From Pseudomonas sp. MAG733B (lineage in GTDB: Bacteria; Pseudomonadota; Gammaproteobacteria; Pseudomonadales; Pseudomonadaceae), in assembly GCF_036884845.1 (NCBI RefSeq), contig NZ_CP145732.1:4836001-4900000 (forward strand): a DNA stretch of 64,000 nt. The letters are read 5' to 3'. Each line of letters begins with the position of its first letter. Positions within the stretch are counted from its first letter, which is position 1. This document shows positions 1-8,886 of this stretch, in pieces. Made by a program: the position numbers and the translations under genes. A model generated the notes under the pieces. It was given only the letters and a program-made list of their open reading frames with translations. It ran no database searches and was not told the DNA's origin.

Positions 1-769
1 CCATCCACCGCAGCGGAACATCCGACAGATTGTTATCGGCGTAACCGCCCCCCACATTGGCATGCGCGCCGCAAAACCAGACCTGCTCCATCACCTGATT
101 CGGCTTGGCAATCGGGTCCCACAGTGTGCATTCGTAATTGGCCCGATGTTCATCAATGGCGATGGCATGGAAGGCATTGCGTACGATCCCGCTGAGTTCA
201 GTGTCGTGAAATTCGTAGTATTTGTGGTTGAACCACTCAGCTGATTTGAACGGCACACCCAGCGCACCGACCGTGTCCCAGATACCCAGAAAGTGGATGT
301 CGATTTCCCGGGAGTAACTCTCGCGGAAGAACCGGGCGTTCTCTGTATCCGCGCTTGAATCGCGGGTGCGGTACAAGGTGTAGGCCTCATCGATACGGTC
401 GATGTGCTTTTTCGTCAGCAACCCGACATTGCGGATCAGCCCCACCAGGCTTCGTGCGGAATAGGCCCCGCGACTGAAACCGAAAATGAAAACCTGATCG
501 CCCTCTTCGTAGCTTTTGGCCAACGCGACGTAGCCTTCCTTGATTTTCTTCGACAGGCCGACCCCGAACGCCCCACCCTCGAGTTTGTCGTACCAGTCGG
601 TGCCCACGCCGGTGACATAGATTTTCTTCTGCACCGTCCCGTCCTTCTGACTGGACAGGATCGCGTCATGGAGCTTGACCACATTGGTGCTGGCGTCGCC
701 ATCGATCTCCGGCGCCTGATCAGGCAAGTTCCAGGTGCCATCGAATGCGACGATGATTTTTTTTGGCAT
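1..769 (-). CDS. DUF2235-family alpha/beta hydrolase, C-terminus outside window
   Basis: The first 256 codons of a protein that leaves the window at its left edge; no stop is seen. The frame opens MPKKIIVAFDGTWN, has the serine-hydrolase elbow GFSRGAYSAR near residues 97-106, and near the cut shows CGAHANVGGGYADN, matching the (V/A)H-(S/A)-(D/N)VGGGY signature of DUF2235. The family includes uncharacterised hydrolases and some type VI secretion phospholipase effectors; no VgrG, PAAR or immunity gene is visible here, so an effector role is not supported. Two in-frame ATGs exist, at 775 and 769. The GGGAG Shine-Dalgarno is 6 nt from the second and abuts the first, so 769 was chosen. Family confident, role unknown. 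Confidence 0.85.
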   Translation of the reverse strand, partial: MPKKIIVAFDGTWNLPDQAPEIDGDASTNVVKLHDAILSSQKDGTVQKKIYVTGVGTDWYDKLEGGAFGVGLSKKIKEGYVALAKSYEEGDQVFIFGFSRGAYSARSLVGLIRNVGLLTKKHIDRIDEAYTLYRTRDSSADTENARFFRESYSREIDIHFLGIWDTVGALGVPFKSAEWFNHKYYEFHDTELSGIVRNAFHAIAIDEHRANYECTLWDPIAKPNQVMEQVWFCGAHANVGGGYADNNLSDVPLRWM

Positions 770-807
770 GTTCATCTCCCTTCAAATTGACCGCCCATGC
801 ACGCCCG

Positions 808-1377
808 CTAGCGCTGCGGCGTAACCATCCGAAACTGGATATTAATCTCGTTGGAAACAAAGCTGTCGGCCCACTCACCCTCCCCGATCTTGAAGTCGTT
901 GCGCTTGAGCGTCAGTTCGCCGACGAAGATACCGATGCCGCCTTCGGCCTTGAGCTGGACCGGCACATCCACTTCGCGGGTCAGCCCCCGCAGCGTGAGG
1001 TTGCCGGTGATCAAATAGCGGTTATTGGCGAGGTCTTTGATTCGCGTCGATTCAAAGTTCGCCTGCGGATAAGCCGCCGTATCGAACCAGGCGGGCTTGG
1101 GCAGTTCGGTCCTGGCGTCATCGCTGTCGACATCGATGCTGGCAAGGTCGATGGTCAGCTTCGCGTGAGCTTCTTCGGGACGCGCGGTATCGAAATCGAG
1201 GGTCCCCTCAAACTTGCTGAACGTGCCATACACCCGCGCGCCCATCTGATCGTATGTGAAACTGATTTTACTGGCTGTCGGATTCACGTCCGCGTACTCG
1301 ACCGCGCAGGCGCTGGATAAACCGCCAATCGCGAGGACGGCTACTAATACAGTGAATCGAGGGAATCGAGAGTTCAT
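808..1377 (-). CDS. YceI-family periplasmic protein
   Basis: A 189-residue protein with an N-terminal hydrophobic signal (about residues 1-25, ending SSACA) followed by one YceI domain. Hallmarks are the early YADVNPTASKISFTYDQMGARVYGTF strands, split here as YADVNPTASKISF and QMGARVYGTFSKFEG, and the late LTLRGLTREVDVPVQL segment. YceI proteins are lipocalin-like barrels that bind long isoprenoid or amide lipids in the periplasm; the ligand cannot be read from sequence. Start at 1377 has GGAGAG 6 nt upstream. The Cys at residue 24 is not in a convincing lipobox, so type I cleavage is preferred. The gene stands alone between the DUF2235 gene and a phosphoribosyltransferase on the same strand. 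Confidence 0.88.
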   Translation of the reverse strand: MNSRFPRFTVLVAVLAIGGLSSACAVEYADVNPTASKISFTYDQMGARVYGTFSKFEGTLDFDTARPEEAHAKLTIDLASIDVDSDDARTELPKPAWFDTAAYPQANFESTRIKDLANNRYLITGNLTLRGLTREVDVPVQLKAEGGIGIFVGELTLKRNDFKIGEGEWADSFVSNEINIQFRMVTPQR

Positions 1378-1542
1378 GCGACTCTCCGGGCCGAAGCCCT
1401 CAAGGATTGAGGTGTCGAACGCTCCGTGGACTAAAGCAAAAAACGGCGGTTTGTGCCAGCCGCGTCAGCATGAAGGTTTCACTGATGCAGCCCTGTTCGG
1501 CGTTGTCGACACGGCGACATACTGTAGATCGCCTGGTGACTA

Positions 1543-2211
1543 TCAGCTGGCCTCTTTCCCCCACGCCCGTTGCAACAGCTCCACGACTTCCCGATCCGTC
1601 GTCTGGGAAAAATCCATGTACCAATAACCGATCGACATCATCCAGTCAGGCATCAGCGGGCAGACCAGCTCATCCACTTCGCTGCGCAACGCCTCGGCGG
1701 TTTCAATCGGCGCCACCGGTACGGCGACGACAATCCGTGATGGCGCATGCACCCGCGCAGCCTGGATCGCCGCCATCATCGACGCGCCAGTCGCCAGGCC
1801 ATCGTCGACCAGGATCACCACCTGATCCTTGAGTTGCAGCGGTGCGCGGTTGCCGCGATACGCCTGCTCACGGCGCAGCAATTCTTTGCTTTCGCGGGCA
1901 ACCACGGCATCGAACGCGGCTTTATCAATGGGGTGTGCCCTTAGCGCCTGCTCATTGAGAATCTGGATGCCGCCACTGGCAATCGCGCCCATGGCGAACT
2001 CTTGATGCGACGGCACCCCGAGCTTGCGCACCAGCATCAGATCGAGGCGCACGCCGAGAGCCGTGGCCACTTCATAAGCCACCGGCACCCCGCCACGGGG
2101 CAAGGCCAGGACGATAACGTCAGATCGATGGGCGTATTGAAGCAGCGGTTCCACCAGCCGCCGCCCGGCGGCGGCGCGGTTTTGCAGGATGGTTGGCAAT
2201 GAGGGGTCCAT
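1543..2211 (-). CDS. Phosphoribosyltransferase-domain protein
   Basis: A 222-residue type I phosphoribosyltransferase-fold protein. The PRPP loop VVILVDDGLATGASM lies at about residues 131-145, and the N-terminal LALPRGGVPVAYEVA strand-turn is typical of the stand-alone family often annotated as predicted phosphoribosyltransferase. The family is related to ComF/purine salvage enzymes but usually lacks a known base substrate. Start 2211 is supported by GGGGAGG about 7 nt upstream. It lies on the same strand as YceI and the downstream hydrolase but is separated from both by over 150 bp, so an operon is not evident. Substrate unknown. Confidence 0.85.
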   Translation of the reverse strand: MDPSLPTILQNRAAAGRRLVEPLLQYAHRSDVIVLALPRGGVPVAYEVATALGVRLDLMLVRKLGVPSHQEFAMGAIASGGIQILNEQALRAHPIDKAAFDAVVARESKELLRREQAYRGNRAPLQLKDQVVILVDDGLATGASMMAAIQAARVHAPSRIVVAVPVAPIETAEALRSEVDELVCPLMPDWMMSIGYWYMDFSQTTDREVVELLQRAWGKEAS

Positions 2212-2310
2212 ATGAAAACCTCCCCAGGCGATTGCGCCTGATGGTTAACCTCCCCTCATGGATTGTCGGTCCGACAGTGGCAGTCATCAAGCACTGTTCA
2301 CGCAGCCCTT

Positions 2311-2340
2311 TGTAGGAGCGAGCCTGCTCGCGATGACGCC
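2311..2340. repeat. Single REP-like palindrome
   Basis: TGTAGGAGCGAGCCTGCTCG followed by CGATGACG, a half of the Pseudomonas REP unit seen as inverted pairs at 48382 and 52989 in this window. It is the only lone unit of this type found here. It lies in the 156-bp gap between the phosphoribosyltransferase start and the hydrolase stop; nothing else is visible in that gap. Confidence 0.7.
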
Positions 2341-2367
2341 AGCCCCATCAACCGTGAAGCATCAGCG

Positions 2368-3333
2368 TTACTTCGCTACATGCCTGCCAAGAAAATCCCC
2401 CACCAATCCCGCAATTTCCCCAGGCTTTTCATCCAGCGCAAAATGCCCCGCCTCCAGTACATGAATTTCGGCATTGGGCAGATCCCGTCGATAAGCCTCG
2501 GTTTCGGCAACATCGAACGACGGATCAAACTTGCCCCACACCACTAGCGTCGGCGGTTGATGCGCGCGCAGCCAGGCTTGCCACTTCGGATAGCTGGCCA
2601 CGTTGTTGCGGTAGTCATAGAACAGGTCACTCTGGATATCCGACTGTCCTGGCTGGTTCAGGAAACTGAATTCGTCGGTCCACAAATCCGGGTTGAAAAC
2701 CTCAACCGCAGGATTGGCGCCGACATGCCGTTGTCGGGTGGTCGCCAACGAGAAAAAACTCGCCCGCAAACCCGCCTCGTTCGCGGCTCGATTGGCCCAA
2801 AACTCACGCCGCTTCTGCCACAGCGGCCCCAGCCCATCCTCATGAGCCACCGCATTCTGAACGATCAGCGCCTGCAGACGTTCGGGATGGGCGAGCATCA
2901 TTCGGAACCCGACCGGGCCGCCGTAATCCTGCACATACAGCGAGTATTGGTTCAGGCCGAGGGCTTCGGTGAAATGCTCCATCACACTGGCCAGGTGATC
3001 GAACGTGTAGGCAAACGCCTTCGCATCCGGCGCATCGCTATGACCAAACCCCGGATAGTCCGGCGCCACCAAATGATAGTGCTGCGCCAGCCGTGCCAGC
3101 AGCGGGTCAAACATACGCGAAGAACTGGGAAAACCGTGCAGCAACAACAACGTTGGCGCATTCGGCGAACCGGCTTCACGATAGAAAATCGTCAGGTCAT
3201 CGACCTTGATACTGCGGTAGGCAACCGACACCTGTTCCTCCGAATAGCTTGCCGATTCGGCAGCATGCACGGCGTTGGACAGCGACAGGCCCAAAGCGCA
3301 ACCGAGGGCCAGGGCAGACAGCAGTTTGTTCAT
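2368..3333 (-). CDS. Exported alpha/beta hydrolase (haloalkane dehalogenase/epoxide hydrolase-like)
   Basis: A 321-residue hydrolase with a signal peptide (MNKLLSALALGCALGLSLSN, cleavage probably after AVHA). The fold markers are the oxyanion-side LLLLHGFPSSS (about 64-72), an aspartate nucleophile in YVQDYGGPVG (Asp136), the acid region VVWGKFDPSF and the catalytic histidine in EAGHFALDE near the C-terminus. An Asp rather than Ser nucleophile followed by YGG is the dehalogenase/epoxide hydrolase type. The open frame extends to 3456, but ATG 3333 has GGAG 7 nt upstream and begins the signal peptide. A periplasmic location is inferred from the signal; substrate unknown. Confidence 0.85.
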   Translation of the reverse strand: MNKLLSALALGCALGLSLSNAVHAAESASYSEEQVSVAYRSIKVDDLTIFYREAGSPNAPTLLLLHGFPSSSRMFDPLLARLAQHYHLVAPDYPGFGHSDAPDAKAFAYTFDHLASVMEHFTEALGLNQYSLYVQDYGGPVGFRMMLAHPERLQALIVQNAVAHEDGLGPLWQKRREFWANRAANEAGLRASFFSLATTRQRHVGANPAVEVFNPDLWTDEFSFLNQPGQSDIQSDLFYDYRNNVASYPKWQAWLRAHQPPTLVVWGKFDPSFDVAETEAYRRDLPNAEIHVLEAGHFALDEKPGEIAGLVGDFLGRHVAK

Positions 3334-3488
3334 AAAACAGCTCCGATTGAAGAGTGAAAAAGTGGACTGGATAAACAGTGCCACCTCGATGTATCCACCC
3401 CGTATCGGATTTGTAATGGCCTGTATGATCACGGCCGATCTTACACAGCGATACACTTGCCTTGCCGAAAGCCTGCCTGTGAAATTGC

Positions 3489-4865
3489 CTACACCAACCG
3501 CTCAATCTTCTGATGCTGCCACACCAATTTGTAATACAGCGTCTGCAACGCCAGCATCCCCAGATACGCCACCGGAAACGCCATCCACACCCCTTGCAAC
3601 CCGAACCGCGCATCCAGCAGATAAGCCACCGGCAACTGCACACACACCACGCACACAATCGAGATCGCCACCGGCACCATCACCGTGCCGCTGGCGCGCA
3701 TGATCCCGCCGATAATCGCCTGGAAGCCGAACACCAACAGGCTCCAAAGCATGATGTGCAACAGGTGCTCAGCCATATTCAACGTCGCCTCTTCGGTGAG
3801 GAACGACGCCAGCAACCAACTCGACAACAAGTACCCGAGCACAATCAACCCGCCGGTCAGGCACACGTTGATCATCAACCCGGTCTTCAAGATCGGCCCG
3901 ATGCGCTCAATGCGTCCTGCCCCGATCGCCTGCGCGCCGAGGATCGACGCCGTGATCGCAATCGACAGCGCCGGGAACTGCACGTAATTGACGATCTGCG
4001 TCACCGCGCCATACGCCGCCGTCGCCTGGGACCCGTGCTGGTTTACCAGCGCCAGAATCACCAGCTCTGACAGCGACAACACCACCATCTGCAACCCGGT
4101 GGGCAAACCGATGCGCAACACCTTGCCGAGGATCGCCCAATCCAGCTTCATCGCCGCAAAAAACTCGCGGTCCGGCGCCAACGGATGCCCGCGACGAATC
4201 AAGCGCCACGCCAGCCACCCCATCGCCACCAGGTTGCCCGCCAACCCGGCAAACGCCGCACTCTGAATCCCCATCGGCGGCAACCCCAACCACCCGCGAA
4301 TCAACGCCGGCGTCAGCGCCAGACCGATAACCGTCGACACCACCAGCGCCAACAACGGCGACAGCGTGTCGCTCACCCCGCGCAGCAACTGCGTGAACAA
4401 CACAAACACCAACAGCGACGGCATGAACCACAACATCACATGCGCATACGCCACCGCATCGTCCAGCACATCAACCGGCGTCCCCAACCCCACCAGAGAA
4501 GACCGCGCAAACACACTCCCCACCACCGCCGCCACCAACCCGATCAACAGCCCCAAAAACAACGTCGCCCCGGCAATCGCCTTCACCAAATGCGTCTCCC
4601 GCGCCCCCCACGCCTGCCCGATCAACACGCCTGCGCCCGCGCCCAAACCGATGACCAGAGCGATGAAGAAAAACACGATGGGAAACATGCCGGACACAGC
4701 CGCCAAGGCTTGAGTGCCGAGCATCTGGCCGATGTAGATACTGTTGACGGTGCCGGACATGGATTGCAGGAAGTTCGACAGGACCATGGGCGCCAGGAAA
4801 AGCAGGTAGATTTTCCAGAGTGGGCGTTGGGATTGCGCTGGGGTTTGCATTGGGTGGAGGTCCAT
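3489..4865 (-). CDS. MATE-family multidrug efflux transporter
   Basis: About 458 residues with twelve hydrophobic segments arranged as two six-helix halves, starting WKIYLLFLAPMVLSNFLQSM and GTVNSIYIGQMLGTQALAAVSG, the classic MATE (NorM/DinF) N-terminal helix pair. Such proteins export cationic drugs in exchange for Na+ or H+. The open frame continues upstream to 5276, but that extension is polar and unlike the family; ATG 4865 (or 4850) gives the usual length. Ribosome binding is weak at both. The stop is about 155 bp from the upstream hydrolase start, and no partner regulator is adjacent. Confidence 0.88.
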   Translation of the reverse strand: MDLHPMQTPAQSQRPLWKIYLLFLAPMVLSNFLQSMSGTVNSIYIGQMLGTQALAAVSGMFPIVFFFIALVIGLGAGAGVLIGQAWGARETHLVKAIAGATLFLGLLIGLVAAVVGSVFARSSLVGLGTPVDVLDDAVAYAHVMLWFMPSLLVFVLFTQLLRGVSDTLSPLLALVVSTVIGLALTPALIRGWLGLPPMGIQSAAFAGLAGNLVAMGWLAWRLIRRGHPLAPDREFFAAMKLDWAILGKVLRIGLPTGLQMVVLSLSELVILALVNQHGSQATAAYGAVTQIVNYVQFPALSIAITASILGAQAIGAGRIERIGPILKTGLMINVCLTGGLIVLGYLLSSWLLASFLTEEATLNMAEHLLHIMLWSLLVFGFQAIIGGIMRASGTVMVPVAISIVCVVCVQLPVAYLLDARFGLQGVWMAFPVAYLGMLALQTLYYKLVWQHQKIERLV

Positions 4866-5170
4866 CTCGACGGCGTGAGGGCTAATAGAGGATAGCTTCG
4901 GTGAGTTAGAAGCGAGGGGCAATGAACATTTCGGGGTTGTGTTTAGATTTTCAGGGAAGTGAGGTGAAAGGTCTGAGATTTCGTTGTGATTGGTCCTACA
5001 TGAAGCTCGGAATGTCTCACCTACCGTGCTGATCTTGGGCGGCTTATAGTCAGCCGTCGCCCTAAATGGCGATTCGGGTTTGGCGACCCGATCGAATCGG
5101 AATGCAATGCGCTGTGCTTTAATGCACGCGCTTTTGCATGCCCGCAAAGTTGTCTTTATGGCAGCTGTGC
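4866..5170. other. Non-coding stretch between divergent genes
   Basis: About 300 bp between the MATE start and the structured leader of the next gene. Open frames here are short, polar and unlike any family I know. It must hold the MATE promoter, but I could not identify convincing -35/-10 hexamers. Confidence 0.4.
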
Positions 5171-5293
5171 GCGGGAGACCTTCGGGTCTGCCGGTTTCCC
5201 GATCCCGGTTCGCCAACCTGCGTATAGCTGTCACCCATTCGTTTGGCGACGAATGAGGGGCAGTCAACCTTTGCACTGATCGGAGTTACATCT
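5171..5293 (+). promoter_or_regulatory. Structured 5' leader with two strong hairpins
   Basis: Upstream of the 90-residue gene at 5294 are two perfect inverted repeats. AGACC-TTCG-GGTCT spans 5176-5189, a stem with the very stable UUCG tetraloop. CATTCGT-N6-ACGAATG spans 5236-5255. The stretch also contains GGTTTCCCGATCCCGGTTCGCCAACC, written here in two parts as GGTTTCCCGATCC and CGGTTCGCCAACC, which can pair further. The Shine-Dalgarno CGGAG follows at 5281. The layout suggests a folded mRNA leader, but no known riboswitch was recognised. Confidence 0.45.
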
Positions 5294-5566
5294 ATGGAAA
5301 GATACATGCCCCTTACCGGAATCGACCTGATTCCGGCCTCCCTGCTCATTGATACCGAAGCGCCACTCGATGTGCTGCAAGCCATGGCGGATTACCGAAT
5401 TCGTACGGTTACGCAGGTGTTGGAAAATATTGCCTTTCGCGCAGAGATTGGTTGCGACACGGTCGTGTTGTCAGACTTTTCCAAGCTGCTGGCCATTCCA
5501 TTGCGGGATGGGTGTGATTTGATGGATGTGATCGGACGGCGGTTGCGGGTTCAGGCGGCGGAATGA
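5294..5566 (+). CDS. Small conserved Pseudomonas protein of unknown function
   Basis: A 90-residue soluble protein beginning MERYMPLTGIDLIPASLL. It is rich in Leu, Ala and Asp, has no signal peptide or membrane segment, and looks all-helical (DVLQAMADYRIRTVTQVLENIA, shown here as DVLQAMADYR and TVTQVLENIA). It is reminiscent of the short DUF3077-type proteins common in Pseudomonas, but I cannot assign it firmly. ATG 5294 has GGAG 8 nt upstream; an in-frame ATG at 5243 would put 17 residues inside the hairpin leader and lacks a binding site. A terminator follows directly. Function unknown. Confidence 0.6.
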   Translation: MERYMPLTGIDLIPASLLIDTEAPLDVLQAMADYRIRTVTQVLENIAFRAEIGCDTVVLSDFSKLLAIPLRDGCDLMDVIGRRLRVQAAE

Positions 5567-5574
5567 AGGGAAAC

Positions 5575-5598
5575 GGGCGCTAAAGGCGCCCATTTCTC
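5575..5598 (+). terminator. Probable intrinsic terminator
   Basis: GGGCGC-TAAAG-GCGCCC hairpin at 5575-5591 followed by ATTTCTCTTT, 9 bp after the stop of the 90-residue gene. The T-run is interrupted, so strength is uncertain. Confidence 0.6.
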
Positions 5599-5757
5599 TT
5601 TGTCTGGTGAGAAACACGACTGTCTGGTTCAGTAAATGACAGTCAGTGCCGCGAAAGAGCAATCTATTAGTGACAACTTTGAACGGGCAAATCTAGCGCA
5701 TAAAACTCCTGTCCAACTCCCTGCCAGGACCCGCTTGAGTCTTGGACCCGAAGCAAG

Positions 5758-6153
5758 TCATGGATTGAGCTTCAAATGCGCATTGACTCTCCCGTTTTTT
5801 GGATCAACAAACCAGAACTCATTATTAGCCACTTTCACTTGGCTACATTCCGTCGGATAGCCTTTGGCTATGACGCAAACAACACCCTCGCTGAGGGTCC
5901 AGCTTTCTTTCTCAGGAGGGTTAGGCGCCATTTGAAATACGTCCGTACCATCGGGAGAAAACAAAATCGAATACGGGCGACTGCCCTCCCGAGTGGTTCC
6001 ATATAGCTTCTTGTTCATCAGCGTGCCGTGGATTTGCTCGTCAGTTAACGTGACGGCGTTCGCAGGCACTGACGGAGGTTGATAAGCGCTACTGCTCGCG
6101 CATCCGGCGAGAAAAATCAATAAAGAGATCATTCCGAACTTTGAGAAAGTCAT
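5758..6153 (-). CDS. Small lipoprotein of unknown function
   Basis: A 131-residue protein with a clear lipoprotein signal, ISLLIFLAGCASS, Cys at about residue 18. Ser-Ser after the Cys disfavours inner-membrane retention and suggests the outer membrane. The mature part has a beta-rich domain (GTREGSRPYSILFSPDGTDVF, a Cys pair in SEGVVCVIAKGYPTECSQ) resembling small periplasmic proteins that may hold a disulfide. ATG 6153 has GGAAGG 6 nt upstream; the open frame to 6240 adds a non-signal extension and was rejected. No operon partner. Confidence 0.75.
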   Translation of the reverse strand: MTFSKFGMISLLIFLAGCASSSAYQPPSVPANAVTLTDEQIHGTLMNKKLYGTTREGSRPYSILFSPDGTDVFQMAPNPPEKESWTLSEGVVCVIAKGYPTECSQVKVANNEFWFVDPKNGRVNAHLKLNP

Positions 6154-6374
6154 GTCACACCTTCCGCGTATTTGCCGAAAAAATTTCGGTAAATCAAAGC
6201 TTAGACAACGCTTTTCAAAAGCCCTGATACAGGCGCCCAACGGTTGACGGTTATGGCACTCGTTTCTTCATTTGGCTGGCGCCGCACAGTTAGCTGGACG
6301 GCTGGTTTTGTCTTTTTTCGCCCATCGCATCAGACTCTTATCGGCCAATAGCGAACCTTCAATCGACATTTCCC

Positions 6375-6505
6375 GTAGCAGCTGGCGAAGCCTGCGTTCG
6401 GCTGCGAAGCAGACGCAAAATCAGGCAGCGCGGTCCTTCAGGATGATCACCTTTTCAGGTTTTACGACTGCTGCGCAGCCGAACGCAGGCTTCGCCAGCT
6501 GCTAC
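6375..6505. repeat. Long inverted repeat, copy 1
   Basis: Arms GTAGCAGCTGGCGAAGCCTG onward (6375-6404) and its reverse complement ending at 6505 enclose about 70 bp. A near-identical copy lies at 8321-8451, including the inner sequence (AGACGCAAAATCAGGCA, GCGGTCCTTC, CAGGTTTTACGACTGCTGCG). The two copies bracket the ArsR-oxidoreductase-monooxygenase operon. The size and symmetry suit a paired REP element (REPIN/BIME). Confidence 0.8.
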
Positions 6506-6557
6506 ACAGAGTGCCTGGCAACAGCAAATCTCGCCCTCTGTCGCCTCCCGCATTGAC

Positions 6558-6577
6558 ATATCGATAAATCTCGATAT
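6558..6577 (+). promoter_or_regulatory. Candidate ArsR operator upstream of its own gene
   Basis: ATATCGATAAATCTCGATAT, an imperfect 20-bp palindrome ending 9 bp before the ArsR-type start codon. It shares the half-site TCTCGATATC with the perfect palindrome at 6904-6925, suggesting autoregulation. Confidence 0.65.
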
Positions 6578-6586
6578 CCTGCGCTC

Positions 6587-6889
6587 ATGGACCTACTCGA
6601 AATATTCAAAGCCCTCTCAAACCCTACACGCCTTCAAATCTTGAAAGGCTTGAAGGACCCCGTTAAGAACTTCCCTCCGCAGGATGAGGGTGACGTTCTC
6701 ACGGTGGGGGTCTGCGTCAGCAGTATTCAGGAAGGTATCGGGCTGTCGCAGTCAACGGTGTCTGGTTATCTTGCGACGCTGCAACGCGTGGGCTTGGTCG
6801 AAGTCAGGCGCATAGGTCAGTGGACCTACTACAAGCGCAATGAAGCGGCCATCAGTGCGCTGGCCGAGATCATAGGGACAGATCTGTAA
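6587..6889 (+). CDS. ArsR/SmtB-type winged-helix transcriptional regulator
   Basis: 100 residues: [19 protein letters not shown] opens the ArsR winged helix, and the recognition region [22 protein letters not shown] follows at about residues 48-70 (shown here as [15 protein letters not shown] and QRVGLVE), then the wing [14 protein letters not shown]. The metal-binding ELCVCDL motif of ArsR/SmtB is absent. Cys45 in [11 protein letters not shown] is the only Cys noticed, so sensing may be redox or small-molecule based. There is no Shine-Dalgarno; the palindrome runs almost to the start. It is the first gene of a three-gene run with the quinone reductase and monooxygenase. Confidence 0.88.
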   Translation: MDLLEIFKALSNPTRLQILKGLKDPVKNFPPQDEGDVLTVGVCVSSIQEGIGLSQSTVSGYLATLQRVGLVEVRRIGQWTYYKRNEAAISALAEIIGTDL

Positions 6890-6903
6890 TTTTTTTACTC
6901 CAT

Positions 6904-6925
6904 GATATCGAGATATCTCGATATC
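6904..6925 (+). promoter_or_regulatory. 22-bp perfect palindrome, candidate ArsR operator
   Basis: The bases from GATATCGAG to CTCGATATC at 6904-6925 are a perfect 22-bp palindrome, 15 bp after the ArsR stop and 26 bp before the oxidoreductase start. Together with 6558-6577 it gives two sites sharing TCTCGATATC in front of both the regulator and its likely target. Confidence 0.75.
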
Positions 6926-6951
6926 CCTTTTTGTCGATACGAGGATTTTCA

Positions 6952-7926
<975 letters not shown>

Positions 7927-7967
7927 GTGCGTTCTTTTAACCGCTCAAGTCATATCAGAGGAATGCC

Positions 7968-8300
7968 ATGATTTACGAAATCGCCCAGCTCCCCATTCAC
8001 AAAGAACGCATTGAAATGTTCAGACGTGCATTTGCCGAGGTCGCGCCTATGCTCACCCGCGCAAAGGGTTACGGCGGCCACTTGCTTGCGCAAGGGATTG
8101 AAACCCCTGAGCGATTCAACCTGATAGTGCGCTGGGCTTCACTTGAGGATCACACGCCGGGCTTCGAAGAGAGTGAAGACCATCGGATTTTCATGATGGG
8201 GTTGGAGGAATATTTTTCGGAAGAACCGAGCGTCTACCACATTGAAGGGTCAGCTTTTTCTGCTGGCGAACAAATAGAAGAAGGGGGGCAGATTTTTTGA
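7968..8300 (+). CDS. Antibiotic biosynthesis monooxygenase-type (ABM) protein
   Basis: 110 residues forming one ferredoxin-like ABM domain: MIYEIAQLPIHKERIEMFRR, the AKGYGGHLLAQGIETPERF turn and LIVRWASLEDHTPGFEESED are typical of the dimeric family that includes YgiN quinol monooxygenase. It starts 41 bp after the quinone reductase, with AGAGG before ATG 7968, so it is probably cotranscribed. A quinone reductase plus a quinol monooxygenase-like partner suggests quinone or aromatic-electrophile detoxification (inference). Confidence 0.85.
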   Translation: MIYEIAQLPIHKERIEMFRRAFAEVAPMLTRAKGYGGHLLAQGIETPERFNLIVRWASLEDHTPGFEESEDHRIFMMGLEEYFSEEPSVYHIEGSAFSAGEQIEEGGQIF

Positions 8301-8320
8301 CTTAATCCGCAACCCAGCCC

Positions 8321-8451
8321 GTAGCAGCTGGCGCAGCCTGCGTTCGGCTGCGAAGCAGACGCAAAATCAGGCATTGCGGTCCTTCTGGATGACTTCACTC
8401 TCAGGTTTTACGACTGCTGCGCAGCCGAACGCAGGCTTCGCCAGCTGCTAC
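8321..8451. repeat. Long inverted repeat, copy 2
   Basis: Near-identical to 6375-6505, same orientation, with a few substitutions (for example GGCGCAGCC for GGCGAAGCC) and small differences in the central loop. It begins 20 bp after the ABM stop and may also serve as the operon's transcript end. Confidence 0.8.
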
Positions 8452-8505
8452 ACCGAGTGCGTGGAAGAAACTATCGAGCTGACACGCATAGACCGAAAGT
8501 CGAGA

Positions 8506-8691
8506 CTAGATCAGTCGAGCTATTATGGCGGCGACGACAAAGGTCGCCAGCGCCATCGCGGCCCCCATGCTGAACGGCAGCAGAGCCGCGCGCAGCGCGG
8601 TCGGAGGCGGGCTACGCATTTCTTCGGCAAAAGCTGCAACGTCGCGGTGCAGTTGTTCAATGCTGGATTGATTCGTAGGTTGTGTGGACAT
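8506..8691 (-). CDS. Small single-pass membrane protein
   Basis: 61 residues starting MSTQPTNQSSIEQLHRDVAAF, a polar amphipathic N-terminal half, then one hydrophobic C-terminal helix, ALLPFSMGAAMALATFVVAA, ending IIARLI. ATG 8691 is preceded by AGGA about 9 nt upstream; an in-frame GTG at 8715 would add MTNTGSSS. Tail-anchored topology is likely, with the N-terminus in the cytoplasm. Function unknown; no partner gene is adjacent. Confidence 0.6.
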   Translation of the reverse strand: MSTQPTNQSSIEQLHRDVAAFAEEMRSPPPTALRAALLPFSMGAAMALATFVVAAIIARLI

Positions 8692-8886
8692 GCTGCTACT
8701 TCCTGTGTTGGTCACGCGTCTCTGCTGCGTGAACCCAGTTTGGGCAATGTGTGTAGCCGCTGCCCCCCTCCTGCCCTTTCAATACTTCCCGTTTTTTCAT
8801 CTCCGGAATAGCGGATGGTTTCCGGAGAAGTCGTAGGCAAAATCCGAGAATCGGGTAAGGGGTGACCGACGCCCATCAGATAACCC

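Noticed and set aside
4185..4895. 236-codon plus-strand frame opposite the MATE gene
   Set aside because: Almost only His, Arg, Gln and Pro; antisense artefact of a hydrophobic protein.
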